Of a stretch of DNA of 64,000 nucleotides, positions 25,201-40,300 are shown piece after piece. A model generated the notes under the pieces. That model was not told the DNA's origin. It did not search any database and worked only from the letters and a program-made list of their open reading frames with translations. The position numbers and the translations under genes are program-made. Within the stretch, counting starts at the first letter, position 1; each line of letters opens with the position of its first letter. Origin of the DNA: Solenopsis invicta (Eukaryota; Arthropoda; Insecta; Hymenoptera; Formicidae); assembly GCF_016802725.1 (NCBI RefSeq), contig NC_052679.1:11380138-11444137 (forward strand), in the 5' to 3' direction.

Positions 25201-28200
25201 TACTGCCTATAATTAATGACGATTGTGTTAAGTAAATGTCAGTAAATGCTGTTAACTCTTACTTATATGTGTAAAGTAAATAAGCACATTGAGATTCACA
25301 ATATTTAAGAATAAAAAATAATTGAAAAAATAATAAGAATAGATTAGGACACATTTAATCACTAATTATGTATTGTAATTATTACTATTATTTTATCCAA
25401 AGAAAATTTTCTTTCAAAATTTACCCTGAAAATCACGATAATCGTGGGATAACATAAACATCAAAGAATTTTATTATAATTTTAGTTAAAACACCTGCGA
25501 CGTCCAATAATCGTAATTTTAAGAATAAATTCTAAGAGAATATTCTCTGCATGGGTAGTCTTTATGTATTATCCGCATACAACGAAATGTCTCGGTATAA
25601 TCAAAGTGCAATTTTGTTTAAATTTAAATTATATTGTTGCTTTACTGCGTTGTTAAATATGATTATTTAAGAAACTAACCTTATTTTACTAAAACAATGT
25701 ATACAACAACTGTATATGCGTATCGCATGTAGTTGTGCCTAAGAAAGCAATATTGCGCACATTCAATAAGCAAGCTCGGTAAACATTATCAAACTTTTAC
25801 CTGTGCTTTCAGATCATTCAATCTCTTCTGCGCCTCACCCTTCTGATTTCCGAGTTGTTTCAGAGTCGCCGCAAGCGTGTCCAATTCACTTTGCAAGCTC
25901 TTAATCTCTCCATTTTTTATCTTAATGTCGGCTTCTTTTTGTGCTATATCCTGTTCCATGCTCTGTCTTTCGCGTACGAGTTCCGCTATGTCTTTACTTA
26001 TCATATCTAATTCTGGATTCGAATAGCCTGATATGTTATTGTTTTCCTGTAATATAAACAGATTTAAAACATTAATATGTGATCGATGCCTTAATATCAG
26101 TGCCAAGTAAAGAGACAGGAATTATTTTGGTCTAAAATTCATTTGTACTGGAATGGAAAGATGATACAAAATATAAAGATTTTAATTAACCCAACACAAT
26201 TCAAATTACAATTTTGATATAAAGAATAAAATTGATTTTAATTTTAATCAAACTTGTGTAGTTTAATATAATTGTAATTGTACTTTCGTCAATCTAATTA
26301 TATTTGTGTAATTTTTACATAATTTTAATCATATTTTGTAATTCTAATGTAATTCTATAATCGTAAATATCTCCGTTTTTCTCCGTATACCTCCAATATG
26401 TTTCTTATGTATTTAGGCTCAAAATTTATTTTAAGTAATATATTTAGTATCTTATATGAACTATGTAAATATAGTACATCATTCATGACATAAAATTTAT
26501 GTTTTTAAATTCTTATATATTGTTCAAATTTTTTGTATTTGACTTTTCTAAGATCGTTGGTTTGAAAATCTATGTTCAAAGCATGCAATTTGATATTTAA
26601 TTATTGTACTCTCCATTGTTAGATCTTATTTTCATCGTAACAATTTCACGTAAAGTTTTATAAAAGTTTACAAGCACTTCATTAACATTCTGTGATAATC
26701 CACGTTCAATTCTATAAAAAAAAAAAATATATATATATATTTATATTTGATTGAAAAAATTGAAAGTTAAAAACAATATTGAAACGATATTAAACTAGAT
26801 TAGCGCTTTATTTCATATTGTAAATATTTCACGCGGTACTAGACACAATGATGATAAAGTTATGTGTAATGTCAATCTTAATTTATTATTTTAGCAACAT
26901 ATACTTAGTTTTGTCACAATCAAACTTATTAAATAAGAATGAAAAATTACAAAAAAAGATTAACAAAATGTTTTATGGTAAGCACAGCAAGTAGTTACTT
27001 TAATTATACGTAGGAAATTAGGTATACACAAATATCAAAATATTTTTACAAAAATATATAATATATATACAAATACATATGAATAAATCTATATTATAAT
27101 ATATAATAAATATATTTTTTTTAATAAAATAAATTAAGTAAGTCTTATTCAGACCAAGTCCTTCACAATTATTCAAATATTCATGATCTATAACACAATT
27201 ATACATATATTTTTATAATTACGAAGAACCCCATTTTTATAGGAAAATGTCTTTCTGTGGATTTGGCTAATTTCTGAGTATGTTGTAGTTCTTATCATTT
27301 TGAACGAGTGTCTCAGTGGATATAACTAAATCCGTTTCCACGCTATAAGACCCAAAAGATACAAATTTAACATGTAAAAGTATCGATTTTTTTATTTGGT
27401 ATGTAACTCTCGATCGAATATATGTGCTCTTTATAGTCAATTTTTAATAATTTGTAAATAACAATTAGTAAGCAAATGACAAAATTGAGCTTTACAGCTT
27501 TCTATTGCGTGCATGCGCGCGCGTGTGTGCTTGTGTAAAATTGTTTTTTCCAAAACAAAAAAAATATATGTTTTGTCATGCATACATAACGAATCGTGGA
27601 GTGCTCATCTCTGTTAACGCACCTACTTATCCATTCAGCCACACGCACGCACGCATACAGCAGAAAGGATTTTGAATCATTATTTTAATAAAGCTTATAG
27701 TTGGACCAGCAAGTTTAACACAAAAAATAACTGGAACTAGGATCAGATGTAAAAAAAGACATTATTGATATAAAAAAAACATTGCAAAAATTAATTTTGT
27801 AATTGTTATTTACAAATTATTAAAAATTGACTATAGAGCGTGCGCGTATTTAATCGAGAGTCACATACCGAATTGAAAAGTTGATACTTTTACATGTTAA
27901 ATCCGATCTTCTAAGGGTTGTGCCGGAAATGGCTCATAGAAGTTGTTCATTAAAACATTTGTTCAAATAAGAACTGTATCCAAAAGTTAGTCAAATCTAC
28001 AAAAAAATTCTATAAAAATTTTTCTTATACATTTTTTTAATTACACTTATAATTATTCATTTATATATTCTTGAAATGAATAAAACTGAATTTTTTATTA
28101 TATTATAAAATAAGTTAATATTTAATGCGATAATGCGTACTGGTGCAAATTAAAAGTGTTGTACATTAATCAAATCTAATGACGTATCACATATCCTTAC

Positions 28201-31200
28201 AGTGTTTTGTGTATGATGGCTTTAAAGCGCACCAATGCGTACTAATGCGTCCAATTAAATTCATTATAGGTGAGTTTTATTAAAATTATAATTATAATCC
28301 TTAATTACAATCACAAGGTGACAAGATATTCTTGCAAACCGACGAATACGAATATCCGAGATCTAACAAGACTTTGAGACACCTACACAAGCAACAGTGG
28401 TTAAATTATTACAAATGCCTAGAAGAAGTCTACGTGAACGTGAAACATAAAAGAATCACCTATCCGAGCGCGCTTACAGCACTCGAAGGAACATCCGTAA
28501 CGTACGTTTGTTAAAAATAAAGTAATTGTAAAAATTTATCACATACAATTATGACAAAACCTAAACAAATTAATTTACAGTTTAAAATGTCAAATTTGCA
28601 TATCGCCCATGGAGATGCACGAGACCACCCTAATAAAATGGTATTTTAATAGCAGCAACAGTAAAAGCATTGATACTAAAAATCCGCTGCAGAATACAGA
28701 TCATATTGTCAGTTCGTCAGATAATCAAGATGTCATCATGTACAATGTCAAGGTGTAGAGTATAGCGTATATGATATCAAGTGCAAAACATTACACAAGA
28801 AAACATATTTTTATGTTTTATAGATAATAATAAGGATGTGCCAGATATATGACAAGTATCTGGTATCCGGCAATACATCTGGCTGAAATTTTATATTAAA
28901 AGTTCGAAAGTTTGCGTCGTAGAGGCAGGATTCGAGATCCAAATTCTTTATGAATAAATAATCATTTTTTTATTAGATCAGCTTTCTAGTTTCATTGAAA
29001 GTTTATTTTCAATAATACTTGGCGGCTACACTGTAATGCTGCCAAAAGCGTGACCCACTTACGACTAGGGTCAGTGCCGTTTTTTCCCATTCTGAGCGCT
29101 TCTCACCGCAAAAAGAACCAATTACGACGGTGCGCGCGCGCGCGCACATGTGTGTGCGTGCGCGTGCAAGGATAATTAAAATAATAGAATAAAATAAATA
29201 AAATTAATTCCATTATGTATAAATAATGGAATGTGGATCTTCGTTAATAACTTTTTATCCCACTCTGTAAGTACAATTGCTCTCTTGATTTCATACAACT
29301 TTCGTAATAAAAATATTTTTATATCTCTAAATATAACAAAGATATTTCGAATGGACAACCTTATAGCTTCTCTTTATATATTCAAATTATTAGTTTCTAT
29401 ATTATTACACACTTAGCGATTGAAAATATTCAGAAATCCAAAATATTCAAAAGTTGAGCACTGTAGAATTAAATCTGAGTTTGGTCAGTTTTTCGGATTC
29501 TGTTTCACTGTGAGGCGTACATGTGAAGAGATTAACACTAGAACTGCGGCAAAATCTCTACCTGAAACCGCGGCAGAGGTCAACTTGACCGCTCATTAAA
29601 AATTAACGTTTGAATTATAATTTTAACAATAATTATCAGGTACATGACCAAGTATTAAACAGATTTAAAAATAATAGATTGCCTTTGTTTAATCGTTTAT
29701 GTAACTAACTACTGAAACAGTCATTTTGACCGTGGATGCGGTTCTAGTGTTAAACAGACATGCACCTCCATGGTAATCATACAAGTGTTTGACTTAGAAA
29801 GAAGTATGAGACAATCCCAGAAATTCGATAGTAGAAGAGGAATAAGCAAAAAGGGTAAAAATATTAGTAGGAAGAACAATTTGTAAAAATCTTTTTACGA
29901 AACAATAAATCCTGTTTTATGGATTTTTCGCAACCCATAGGCTCTTGAAACAATCCGTCGGTGGACATTAATAGCTATTTCGGCTGGTCTGCACCAATGT
30001 GCCACTTGTGTAGAGCAAGTGCAAATGTGTGTAATGCGTACAGTCGTGAGCTAAAAGGTTGCAACACATTTTCTTCGATGGTTTTTGGAATGTAGACTTG
30101 CTTATCGATCGGCAAACGTAATTGGTTGGATCCATAGGTAAGACCCAATTATGTTCGCCGTTCGATGAACAAGTCTACATTCCAAAAACCATCGAAGAAA
30201 ATGTGTTGCAACCTTTTAGCTCACGACTGTACATCCACGCAGTGTTGCACTTTAACGGTTTAACCCGAATTACGTTACCAATTACACCAACTGGCTACGA
30301 TTATTTTGTGAGAGCCACTTTGTGTACACTCAATATGCATCTGTGTGGTGTACTGAGCCCAGACGACCACGCGGTACCAGTGAGAGACTGCACTATTTGA
30401 CCAGCTGAACACACAAATTGCACCAAAACCTGAAATGTGTAATCAGTGCGCCCTAGTCAAAATCACTCTAAGTTTTTATAATTCGTTGAGTATATAATTT
30501 TTCGACTTTTCCATCTTGAAAGAAGAGATTGCAACTCATTGGTTAATTTCTTGCAAGATCAATATTAATCATCTCATAGATATTTTTATCAGAAAATCTC
30601 TTCCATTTTGAAAATATAGACTGTTTTATTTAAGGCCACAGTGACATTCTCTTTATCAGTTTTAGATAATAATAATTCAGCATTTCTCTGATAAATTTTT
30701 TTGTAGTTGTGAACCACAACACCAATTTTTTATCGTAATTATGTTTCGGATTCATTTGATGCAATCTATTAATCAATCAATTGATTACATATGTGTTAAT
30801 ATTACATCATTAAAATAAAAATTTGATAGTGTTAATAAGCTTGACTCTTGGTCCATTAATTATTTCTATTAATATCATTAGTATTACATTATTACAATAA
30901 TTATTATTATTGTTATTGTTGTAGCGTTCTAGATTAATAAAATATTATATTATTAATTTATAATATAATATTATAATATATTAATAATACTATTTTTAAT
31001 GTTATTAAAAAATAAAGTTACTTTTTCAGTAACATCAGTTGATAAAAAATATAAATATAATTATAAATTAATATATATATTTCTCAGTTAAAACAAGCAG
31101 GAGCATATTGGTGTGAAATGGGAGACACTATAGGATCAGTTTACTACTTGCATATCGATAGCGATTCGGAAACTGTGAGTGTATATCCGAACAGAACATC

Positions 31201-34200
31201 CTATACATCGCAAGTGGCACTGGTGGAAAACATACCGGAATACAAGTTAAAGGTATATACCACATGGGCAACGTGGAGTCGATGCTCCACATGCGACGCA
31301 ATCGGAATAAAGCTACGATATGGTTACTGTACCGTTTCTCTTTTAATGCACGAGCACAAATATTTCATTCAAGAAAATAAAAAAAAAAATACAAGGAAAG
31401 GTAAATAATAGCAAGATTTTCTTTAAACTTTTCTTTACCAAGTTAAATTTTTTTAAGCTGACAAATTGAATCAAGCGCAAACAAAAGCGATGAATGCAAC
31501 TTTAAAAATTCAATTAAGAATGACGTTAATGTTATTTCAAAACAAATTACCGTGTAAGTCAAGACTTCTTCCGGAACAAGTGCGACTAATACCAATTATC
31601 AAAAATAAAAAAATTGAAATTATGAAGCGGTATTGCAAGGTATGCAAATTAAAAAGAATGATTAATTTGTGTTTTTTTATAATTAATGCATTTTATAATA
31701 TTACTTTTGTTAGTATGCTACAATCTTCCTCCTATCTTACAAACACGTTCTTTCCTCCTTAAGTAAATTACAAATTACATTCGTTCTCTATATACCCGAT
31801 AAACTTCTACTTAAAGGATGATAAATTGATATTCATAAAAACTATATCAGATTAATATTTTTATGCAAAGAAAGCACGTTTTTCGCAACATTGCGGGACA
31901 ATTGGTAACATGGCCGTAAATGGGCAATCTTTGGGGTGGATTTGCCGTCCGTGGACGGCAAAATGGGCAAAATCAATATTCTCGTATGGTTCCGCATGCG
32001 CACTTTTGTCGAGAAACTGTAACCGTTTCGTGACGCATGCGCTGAGTGTAGAGTCAGATGCATAAGTGAAGGTAGTACACTGAGCTCTCATAACCTGTAA
32101 CCGGAACAGGCAGTAAGATCGAACGCCGCGCATTAAAGTGGCCTGTAAAAATTGTGCGTTTTCAAGCAGATGAAGATAAAGAACAAAGAAATGGAAGAAT
32201 TGATGCAGTGCACGCCGTCGGAGCTTGCTGAATTGGCCAACAATGCACGCGTTGACACTTTGCCAAAGTCTCACGCAACAAATACGACGCGGCGTACTCG
32301 GTGTTTACAGAGTATAAAAAGCAGCACAAAACGACGGCGACAACGCAGAATGTGTTGTGCGCATATTTCAAAGAGTTGAGTAATAGCGTTTTTCACTGGA
32401 AGAACTGGTGCGCACTCGCCACGGGCAACGTGTTTCGGTGCGCACTGGTGTAAAAATGTGACTTGTCTCGTATTTACCAATTCGCAAAAATAGACCGCAA
32501 GTAATTTCTTTGAATTTTATACATAATACGAGAAAGTTCGGAAAGTAAGGTCGATTAGCGATTGAAATTTGACCAATTGAAACAAGGAAATTTTAGCTCC
32601 TTTTATTTTGATTGGCCAAAACTCAATTTCTTTAATCTTCAATTTTCAATCGCTAGTGTGATTTAAGCTTTACGCACTTTGCTGTCACTCATCGCATTGG
32701 AACCATATACGTCGCTTATCAATCGATGAATTTCCGCTGCTGAAACGTTCTTTGCTGTCAAAAACCGAATCACTGACCGTATTTCACAGTCGGCGGGCTG
32801 ATCAATTGTTTTAAACATTTTGAACTGACACTGTACAAAGCACACTGTAACAATACCAATGCAAATGGCGTCGTTTGACGAACAAGGCATGCCGGGAGTC
32901 GGTACGCATGCACGTTTCAATGTTCGCGTGACATTCAATTAACTACAGCGATTCAGACCTTACTTTCCAAATAACCCTCGTAATATATATTTTTCACTCC
33001 TTTCAATAACTGTCCGTGGGTTTTCTTGTCTAAGCCTTCACGTGCTTTTTACGACTATTTACTAACTGTTAAGCGGAAAAAAGATAATCAAAGCTTATTT
33101 TTACAAGCGATCGTATTATTCTGTTTTATCCAAACTCTCTTTATTTACAAGTGCCACGGCTAAAACTTGTACGCTTAATTTCTCGCTTATGATGTAACTT
33201 CAATATGGCTGCGCAAAAAGTCAAGAGCTTTAAAGAGAATTGTATAATTCATGAATATTTCATATTCTTATACGGAAATAATAAAGCTTTTTTTAATTAG
33301 ACAAAAATATTTTTAAATTCTTTTTTATAAAATCAAACCAATTAAGAGATCAAAAATAAGAGTTAAATGCAGGTACCGGTGCATAAATTATATTTCATAC
33401 ATCCTTCAAATAAATACATCTTGTGAATCCATAATGCTTCTACGCAGGTACTGGTACGCAAATTATATTTCATATATCCTTCAAATTAATAAATCTTGTG
33501 AGTCCATAATACATCTACGTACATTTCGACTGCCTTTCGAATCATCTTCAACACTTTCTGAATAATTAAAAATCCGGAACTTTTAAAATATAAGAATTTA
33601 ATAAGAAACCAACTTTATGTTGCCTATCTGCCTGACACGTGCAAAGAATCGATGTCCGAAGTAGTTAAGAATTTATAAATCAACCACCAAAATAGGCATT
33701 GATAGCATAGAATTACAAAAAAGAAAGAACAAGTTGCATATATATACTACTGTGTCCAAAAAGTAAGGTGACATTGCATTTATTTCGAAAATTCTTTATT
33801 TATTCTTGCAAATCAATTTCGTCCCCTTCAAAGTAATCCCCCCCTGATATAATACACTTATTCCAACGGATTTTCCAATCTTCGAAACAGTTGTAATAAT
33901 CGATTTCAGGAATGGCCTTTAGCTCCTTCTTCGCAGCGGCTTGAATCTCTTCTATCGACTCGAAACGGTGATTCGTGATTTTTTAACCAAAAACTCGACT
34001 AATATCGTTCCACAACCACCGTATTCACCTGATTTGGCTCCATGCGACTTCTGGCTACGGGGATACCGTTTCGAGTCGATAGAAGAGATTCAAGCCGCTG
34101 CGAAGAAGGAGCTAAAGGCCATTCCTGAAATCGATTATTACAACTGTTTCGAAGATTGGAAAATCCGTTGGAATAAGTGTATTATATCAGGGGGGATTAC

Positions 34201-34286
34201 TTTGAAGGGGACGAAATTGATTTGCAAGAATAAATAAAGAATTTTCGAAATAAATGCAATGTCACCTTACTTTTTGGACACAGTAG

Positions 34287-34337
<51 letters not shown>

Positions 34338-37300
34338 TTTGTAGTTCCAGTTATTGTTGCTATTCAAGTTTTGATGGTTGATTTCTAAATTTTTGACAAC
34401 TTTGGACATTGACTCGTACGTGACAGCCGGAGGGATGTAAAATCGGTTTCTCACTAAATTCTTATATTGTTAAAATTCCAACTTCAATTTATAAAAAGCG
34501 CTGAAGATGGCTCAAAAGAAAGCAGAAACATACAAAGCTGCACTATAGATGTTGTAACTTGAAGAATATATGAAATATAATTTGCGCACTAGTATCTGCG
34601 CTTGACTCTTATTCGACGTTTTTTATTAATTTGATTTTGAAAATCAAAAATATTTGTCATGCGTTTTATAAATATTTATATTTCCTCAAAATTCTTTCTT
34701 ATATTTTGTTTGCAATTAAATTACATGAAACTCTTTCCCATAAGATTCAATGCTATTTTAGAAAGTTATTTAAAAAAAACTGTATGGTCAAAAAATTTGG
34801 AAAAATTTAACATTACTTAATATTATTTATAAACTTACAAAGAGATGCTACGAATTGTAAAACACGGAATCGGATAAGCCTTAGTTTATTCAAAAGGGGG
34901 AATTGAGGGTATAAAGTGTCAGAGCGTTAGAGTGCATGGGCCTTTGTTTCAGAGAAATTTGCATGTAAAGTTTGGCATTTGCCGCGCGGTGCGTTAAGTA
35001 CTATTGCATAGTAGGTTAAAACGTGAAGCGCGATGGCTGAGGAGACTAGGTGCGCGCCTTCTATTTTGTCCTCGGCGGCCGCCGTTACGTTCGCGTTTAC
35101 GTGCTAACTTTGACGCGTACCAAGCAAATTGTAGCACATTTTTAAATTTTGGCGCAGATAATAAATAGTGCGTTAAAGATTGAATTCTGATTGTATCATA
35201 TCGCATATTCAATTCTGTTCTTTCTCCGCCAACAATAATATCAGGACAATGTACAGCAATGTCAGGATTGTATAATGAATAAAAATAAATGAATAAACTT
35301 AAATAAATATGCAAACTTTCTGATTATTACATTTTGTTACATATAACAAATAATATATAATTATTAATATCTTCCTAAGAATAATCAAAATTAATTATAA
35401 TTGATAAATGTAGCTATTACTGAAAAAAAAAAATGGCACTGCGAGGTTTTTTTAACACACGCGGCCGCCGAGGACAAAATAGAAGGCGCGTACCTAGTCT
35501 GTTCAGCCACCATGCTTCATGCTTTAACCTACCGTGCAATAGTACTTAACTCACCGCGCGGCAAATGTCAAACTTCACATGCAAATTTCTCTAAAACCAC
35601 AGATATCTATGCTAAATTAGATCGCTAACCTGTGGCATTAGCATATGACAGTATTGAGGCAAGAAGAATATCCGATTTCATGTTATCTACAACAAAATGG
35701 CCGCTCCAATGCCGCTCTTGCTTGGTATTACGGCACAATATCAAAAAAACACACTCGATAATCACAATTAATATGCTCAACGGTGCTCAGCGGTCAACCG
35801 GCTCAGTTGTCAAACTTGTCAAACACATGTGCACTAACCTAACCAGTGCGTAGACGCCATTTTCTTGTTGGGTAAGATGACCAAATCCGGATATCCTGCC
35901 GGACACAGCATCTATTCAGCCAAAGGTAGATCTATTGTTAAATATCTGTGTCTAAAACAAAGGCCCATGCACTCAAACGCTCTGACACTTTATACCTTTA
36001 ATCCCCCCTTTCAAATAAACTAAGGCTTATTTGATTCCGTGTTTTACAATATTCGTAGCATCTCTTTGTTAGTTTCCAAATTTAATCAAGTTATATTATG
36101 TAAAAAAACTGGAAACATTCCTTAATATTAGCTCTAAAAACCTAATTGAAAATAATCTTGTTAAATCAATAGTATTTAACATTAATTCAACATTTAATTA
36201 ATACAGTTTAATATTTTATTAAAACAAAAAAAATTTTTTATACAATAATATAAATATTAAAGACCAAGTACGAGTAAACTAAAAATGTAAATAATTATTC
36301 TTATTCTAATATTCTTTATTCAAATAACCATCGTGAGGCTAGAGAGAGTATCTATCGTTAGATTAAGTTATTGAATTATTCCAAAAAAAGATTAAATCAT
36401 ACAATTAGTCAAGTATATTTCATTAGACATAAAACACAACAATATTTTCCTCTAAACCCAAATAAAATCTAAACTTTTTAAAACATGTATATTAAAACTA
36501 CCAGGTGTATGCATAAGTTTTTTCCGGTTTTTGGTAAAAAATAAACACGTAATTTTCAAGGAAAATTAATTTTTTTTTATTAAAAATATTGGCCATCGGC
36601 TTCTACACATTTCGCCCATCTTTCAGATAATTTATGAATACCATGCCAGAAAAACTGCTTGTCTTTTGCGGCAAACCATTTTTCGAGCCATTTTCCAACT
36701 TCCTCAAAATTGCTGAAGTGCTGCTCTGCGAACGCGTGCCCCATTGATGCGAAGAGGTAATAGTCAGATGGCGCGAGGTCTGGGGAGTACGGCGGGTGCG
36801 GAAGAATGTCCCATCCAAGAGATTTTAAGGTGTCTTTCACTAATTTTGCTGTGTGAGACGGCGCATTGTCGTGTAACAAAATCATTTTGCTATTCTTGCA
36901 TTTTGCTATCTTCTGGCCCATTCCGGTCGTCTTTCAATTAATGCGTGGTTTAAATTAATCATTTGTTGGCGATAGCGTTGTGTATTAACAGTTTCGCCGG
37001 GCTTCAAGAGTTCATAATACACAATACCGCTCTGGTCCCACCAGACACAGAGCATGGTCTTCTTGCCGAAGCGATTTGGCCTTGGTGTTGATGGACCGGC
37101 TTCGCCAGGTGAAAGCCACGATTTTTTCCGCGTCGGGTTTTCAAAATAAATCCATTTTTCGTCACCCGTCACAATTCAATACAAAAATGATTTCCTTTCG
37201 TGGCGTTGAAGCAGCATTTCACAAGTAACTTTGCGATTTTCTATTTGACGTTCATTCAAATTGTGTAGGACCCATTTACCGAGTTTATTGATCTTTCCCA

Positions 37301-40300
37301 TTGCTCGTAAATGTCTGCTAATTGTTTCTTGTGATGCTTCTGCTAATTGCCGTTGAGTTTGAGTTGGATAATTATCCAATAATTCCTGCAATTGCTCGTC
37401 TTCGCATTTTTGTGGTCTACCAGAGCGCTCATTGTCTTTCACATTAAAATCACTACTTTTAAATTGTCGAAACCATGTCTCACATGTTCTAATCGATGGA
37501 GCGTGTTCACCATATGTTTCTACCAGCAAACGATGACTTTTAACAGCCTTTTTTTTTATTAAATAAAAAAAGCAATGCGTGCCCCGCAAATGTTGTTTTT
37601 CAGGCACAAAACTCGACATGATCACTGAACAATAAAACAAAGACGCTAGTTTTTGGCGGACTCAACTGTGTGTTTGTAGTTCTATGTCAGACGAACAAAA
37701 TGACGTGTTGGTTTTATAATTGTTTCTTTTTAGTTTATATTATGTATTGGCAACACTCGCTAGATCTTAGTTACTTATGTCAATGTTGGCACTAGCCTTG
37801 TCTTCGCGCTTAAACCTGTTCCCTTCCTTCTTCCGCAAGTTCCTCCTTCTTCTTCTTGTGCCACGCGCTTGTATGCTCTATACGTTTTAGGATATATGTA
37901 AAAGCTCTTTGTAAATTCGTGCACAATAAAGTGTTTATAACTTACAGGTTATGGGCCTAGAGTCCCGAATAGATATATCTATTGTGTTATTTTACGGATC
38001 CTTAGACAAATACAACCGTAACAAGTTGTAATACAAAAGTGAGGTTAAGTTATCTCTTTTTTGCACGGCACGTAAAAATTAACGAACGACTACAATGTCT
38101 ATGCATGTTGCACAAATAGAGCATTTATCCAAAAATAATTACGACACTTGGAAAATGCAAATGGCATGAAGACTCGTCCGCAAGCAGAACAGGATATTCC
38201 GACATGGGAGTTAGCTGATCAAAAGGCAAAGATTGATATCATTTTAAATATATCTCCATCGGAACTATGTCACGTGAAACACTGCCAAACATCACGAGAT
38301 GTATGGGTAAAGCTCGAAGAAATTTACCAGTCTAAAGGACCAGCGCGTAAGGCTACATTGTTAAAGCAATTAATTTTCTCAAAGATGTCTCAAGAAGAAG
38401 GTATGGATGAACATTTAAATAAATTTTTTAGCATCATCGATAAACTAAACAAAATGAACGTTGAAATCGCGGATGATTTGGTAACAATATTGCTTCTATA
38501 TAGCGTCCCCGATAGTTATGAAAATTTTAGATGTGCCATAGAAGCCCGAGACGTATTACCTACTCCTGAAATATTAAAAATAAAACTTTTAGAAGAATTT
38601 CAGGCCAGAAGAGGAAAAGAATCGACACAAAACCAACAAAATGCATTCCAAGCAAATAAAAATAAATTTGGCTCTAAACAAGAAGGAAAATTTGACAAGA
38701 ACTACAAGAAGACGTCGAATAAGGAAAATAAGCCTTATATCAAGTGTACGTACTGTCACAAAAGGGGACACAAAACTACACAATGTTGGAACAAAAAAAA
38801 CGAAGAAGCTGCATGTGCTGAAGATGCTTTTTATGCTGTTAATGAAGATGCACACAAACATGTACCACATCAGGATGCAATTGTTGCAAATACGTTCAGC
38901 GTAAATTTAGAATCAACGGACGTATGGTGCCTCGACAGTGGAGCGACATCCCACATGTGTAAGGATTGTTCCAAGTTTGTCGATTTAAAAGAAGTTACAA
39001 ACCAAAAGGTAAGACTTGCAAACAATGAACTAACAGAAGTAAAAGGTATAGGCACCGTTTATCTATCTTTAACAAAAGAAAAACGTATCCACCGAGTAAA
39101 ATTGGAAAATACATTGTATATCCCCAAGTTGAGCACTAATCTATTTTCAGCATCAAAAGCAACAACTAACGGTCGTAAAATTTTGTTAACCGAAAATACT
39201 GCTGTAATTTTAAATCAAAAAGGAGACAAGCTAATAACAGCCCAAAGAAAAAATGGCCTTTATATTATAGAACTAGTTTCAGATTTCGCTGGCAGTTCGT
39301 AACAGATATCAAACAAGCGGAACTGTGGCATCGACGATATGGGCATTTAAACATGTTCGACTTAAAAAAATTATTTTCACAAAACTTGGTTCTAGGTACT
39401 CCAACTTTTCTTCAACAAGATTTCTCTTGCAAGGTTTGCGTAGAAAACAAACAGACTACAAAGCCTTTTCCAAAACACTCTAATACCAAGTGCCAAGAGC
39501 TATTAGAACTTGTCTCATCTGATGTCTGTGGCCCAATGAGAACTACAAGTTTAAGTTGCGCCAGATATTTTGTTACCTTTATAGATCACAAATCTAGATG
39601 GGTAACAGTTTATTTTTTGAAATCAAAATACGAAGTCAAAGAAGCTTTTATGAAGTATAAGTCATTCGTAGAATAACAAAAGGATCGTAAAATCAAAATT
39701 CTATGAACCGACAATGGCCTTGAGTACTGTGAAAAATCATTTAATCGTGAACTTGAAAAGGCAGGAATCAAGCGAGAGTATACTACTCCTCATACTCCTC
39801 AGCAAAATGGAATCGCTGAGAGAATGAATCGTACCCTCGTGGAGATGGCCAGATGTCTGATATCTCAAGCAAATTTACCTAAGGATTTTTGGGCGGAAGC
39901 TATCGCTACAGCTGCTTACATTAGGAATCGCTGTCCAACAAAAAGTTTGGAAAACGTTACGCCGTATGAAAGCTGGTTTGGAAGAAAACCAAATGTCTCA
40001 CATTTTAAAACTTTTGGATGCAAAGCTTATGTCTTGGATAAAACTGCAACAAGAGGAAAGTTTGATCAAAAGTCAAAAGAGCATATTTTTCTAGGATATG
40101 CAACTGATGCAAAAGCCTATCGACTATGGGATCCCGAATCAAGAAAAATAATCAAAAGTAGAGACGTAAAAGTCATTGAAGAACAAACGGATCACACTCT
40201 AATAAATGAAGACAATTCCATTCAAAAATTTCATCTTCAAGTGCCAGCTATAGGAGAAGGTATGGAATCCAAAGAAAAGCAAAAGGACGAAGAAGAACTC

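Noticed and set aside
30122..30400. 92-codon plus-strand ORF
   Set aside because: It runs through one arm of the Tc1-type MITE and shows no domain; not a gene.
32663..32938. A host gene with a helix-turn-helix
   Set aside because: It lies between mariner TIRs with TA duplications; it is a transposase N terminus without a core.
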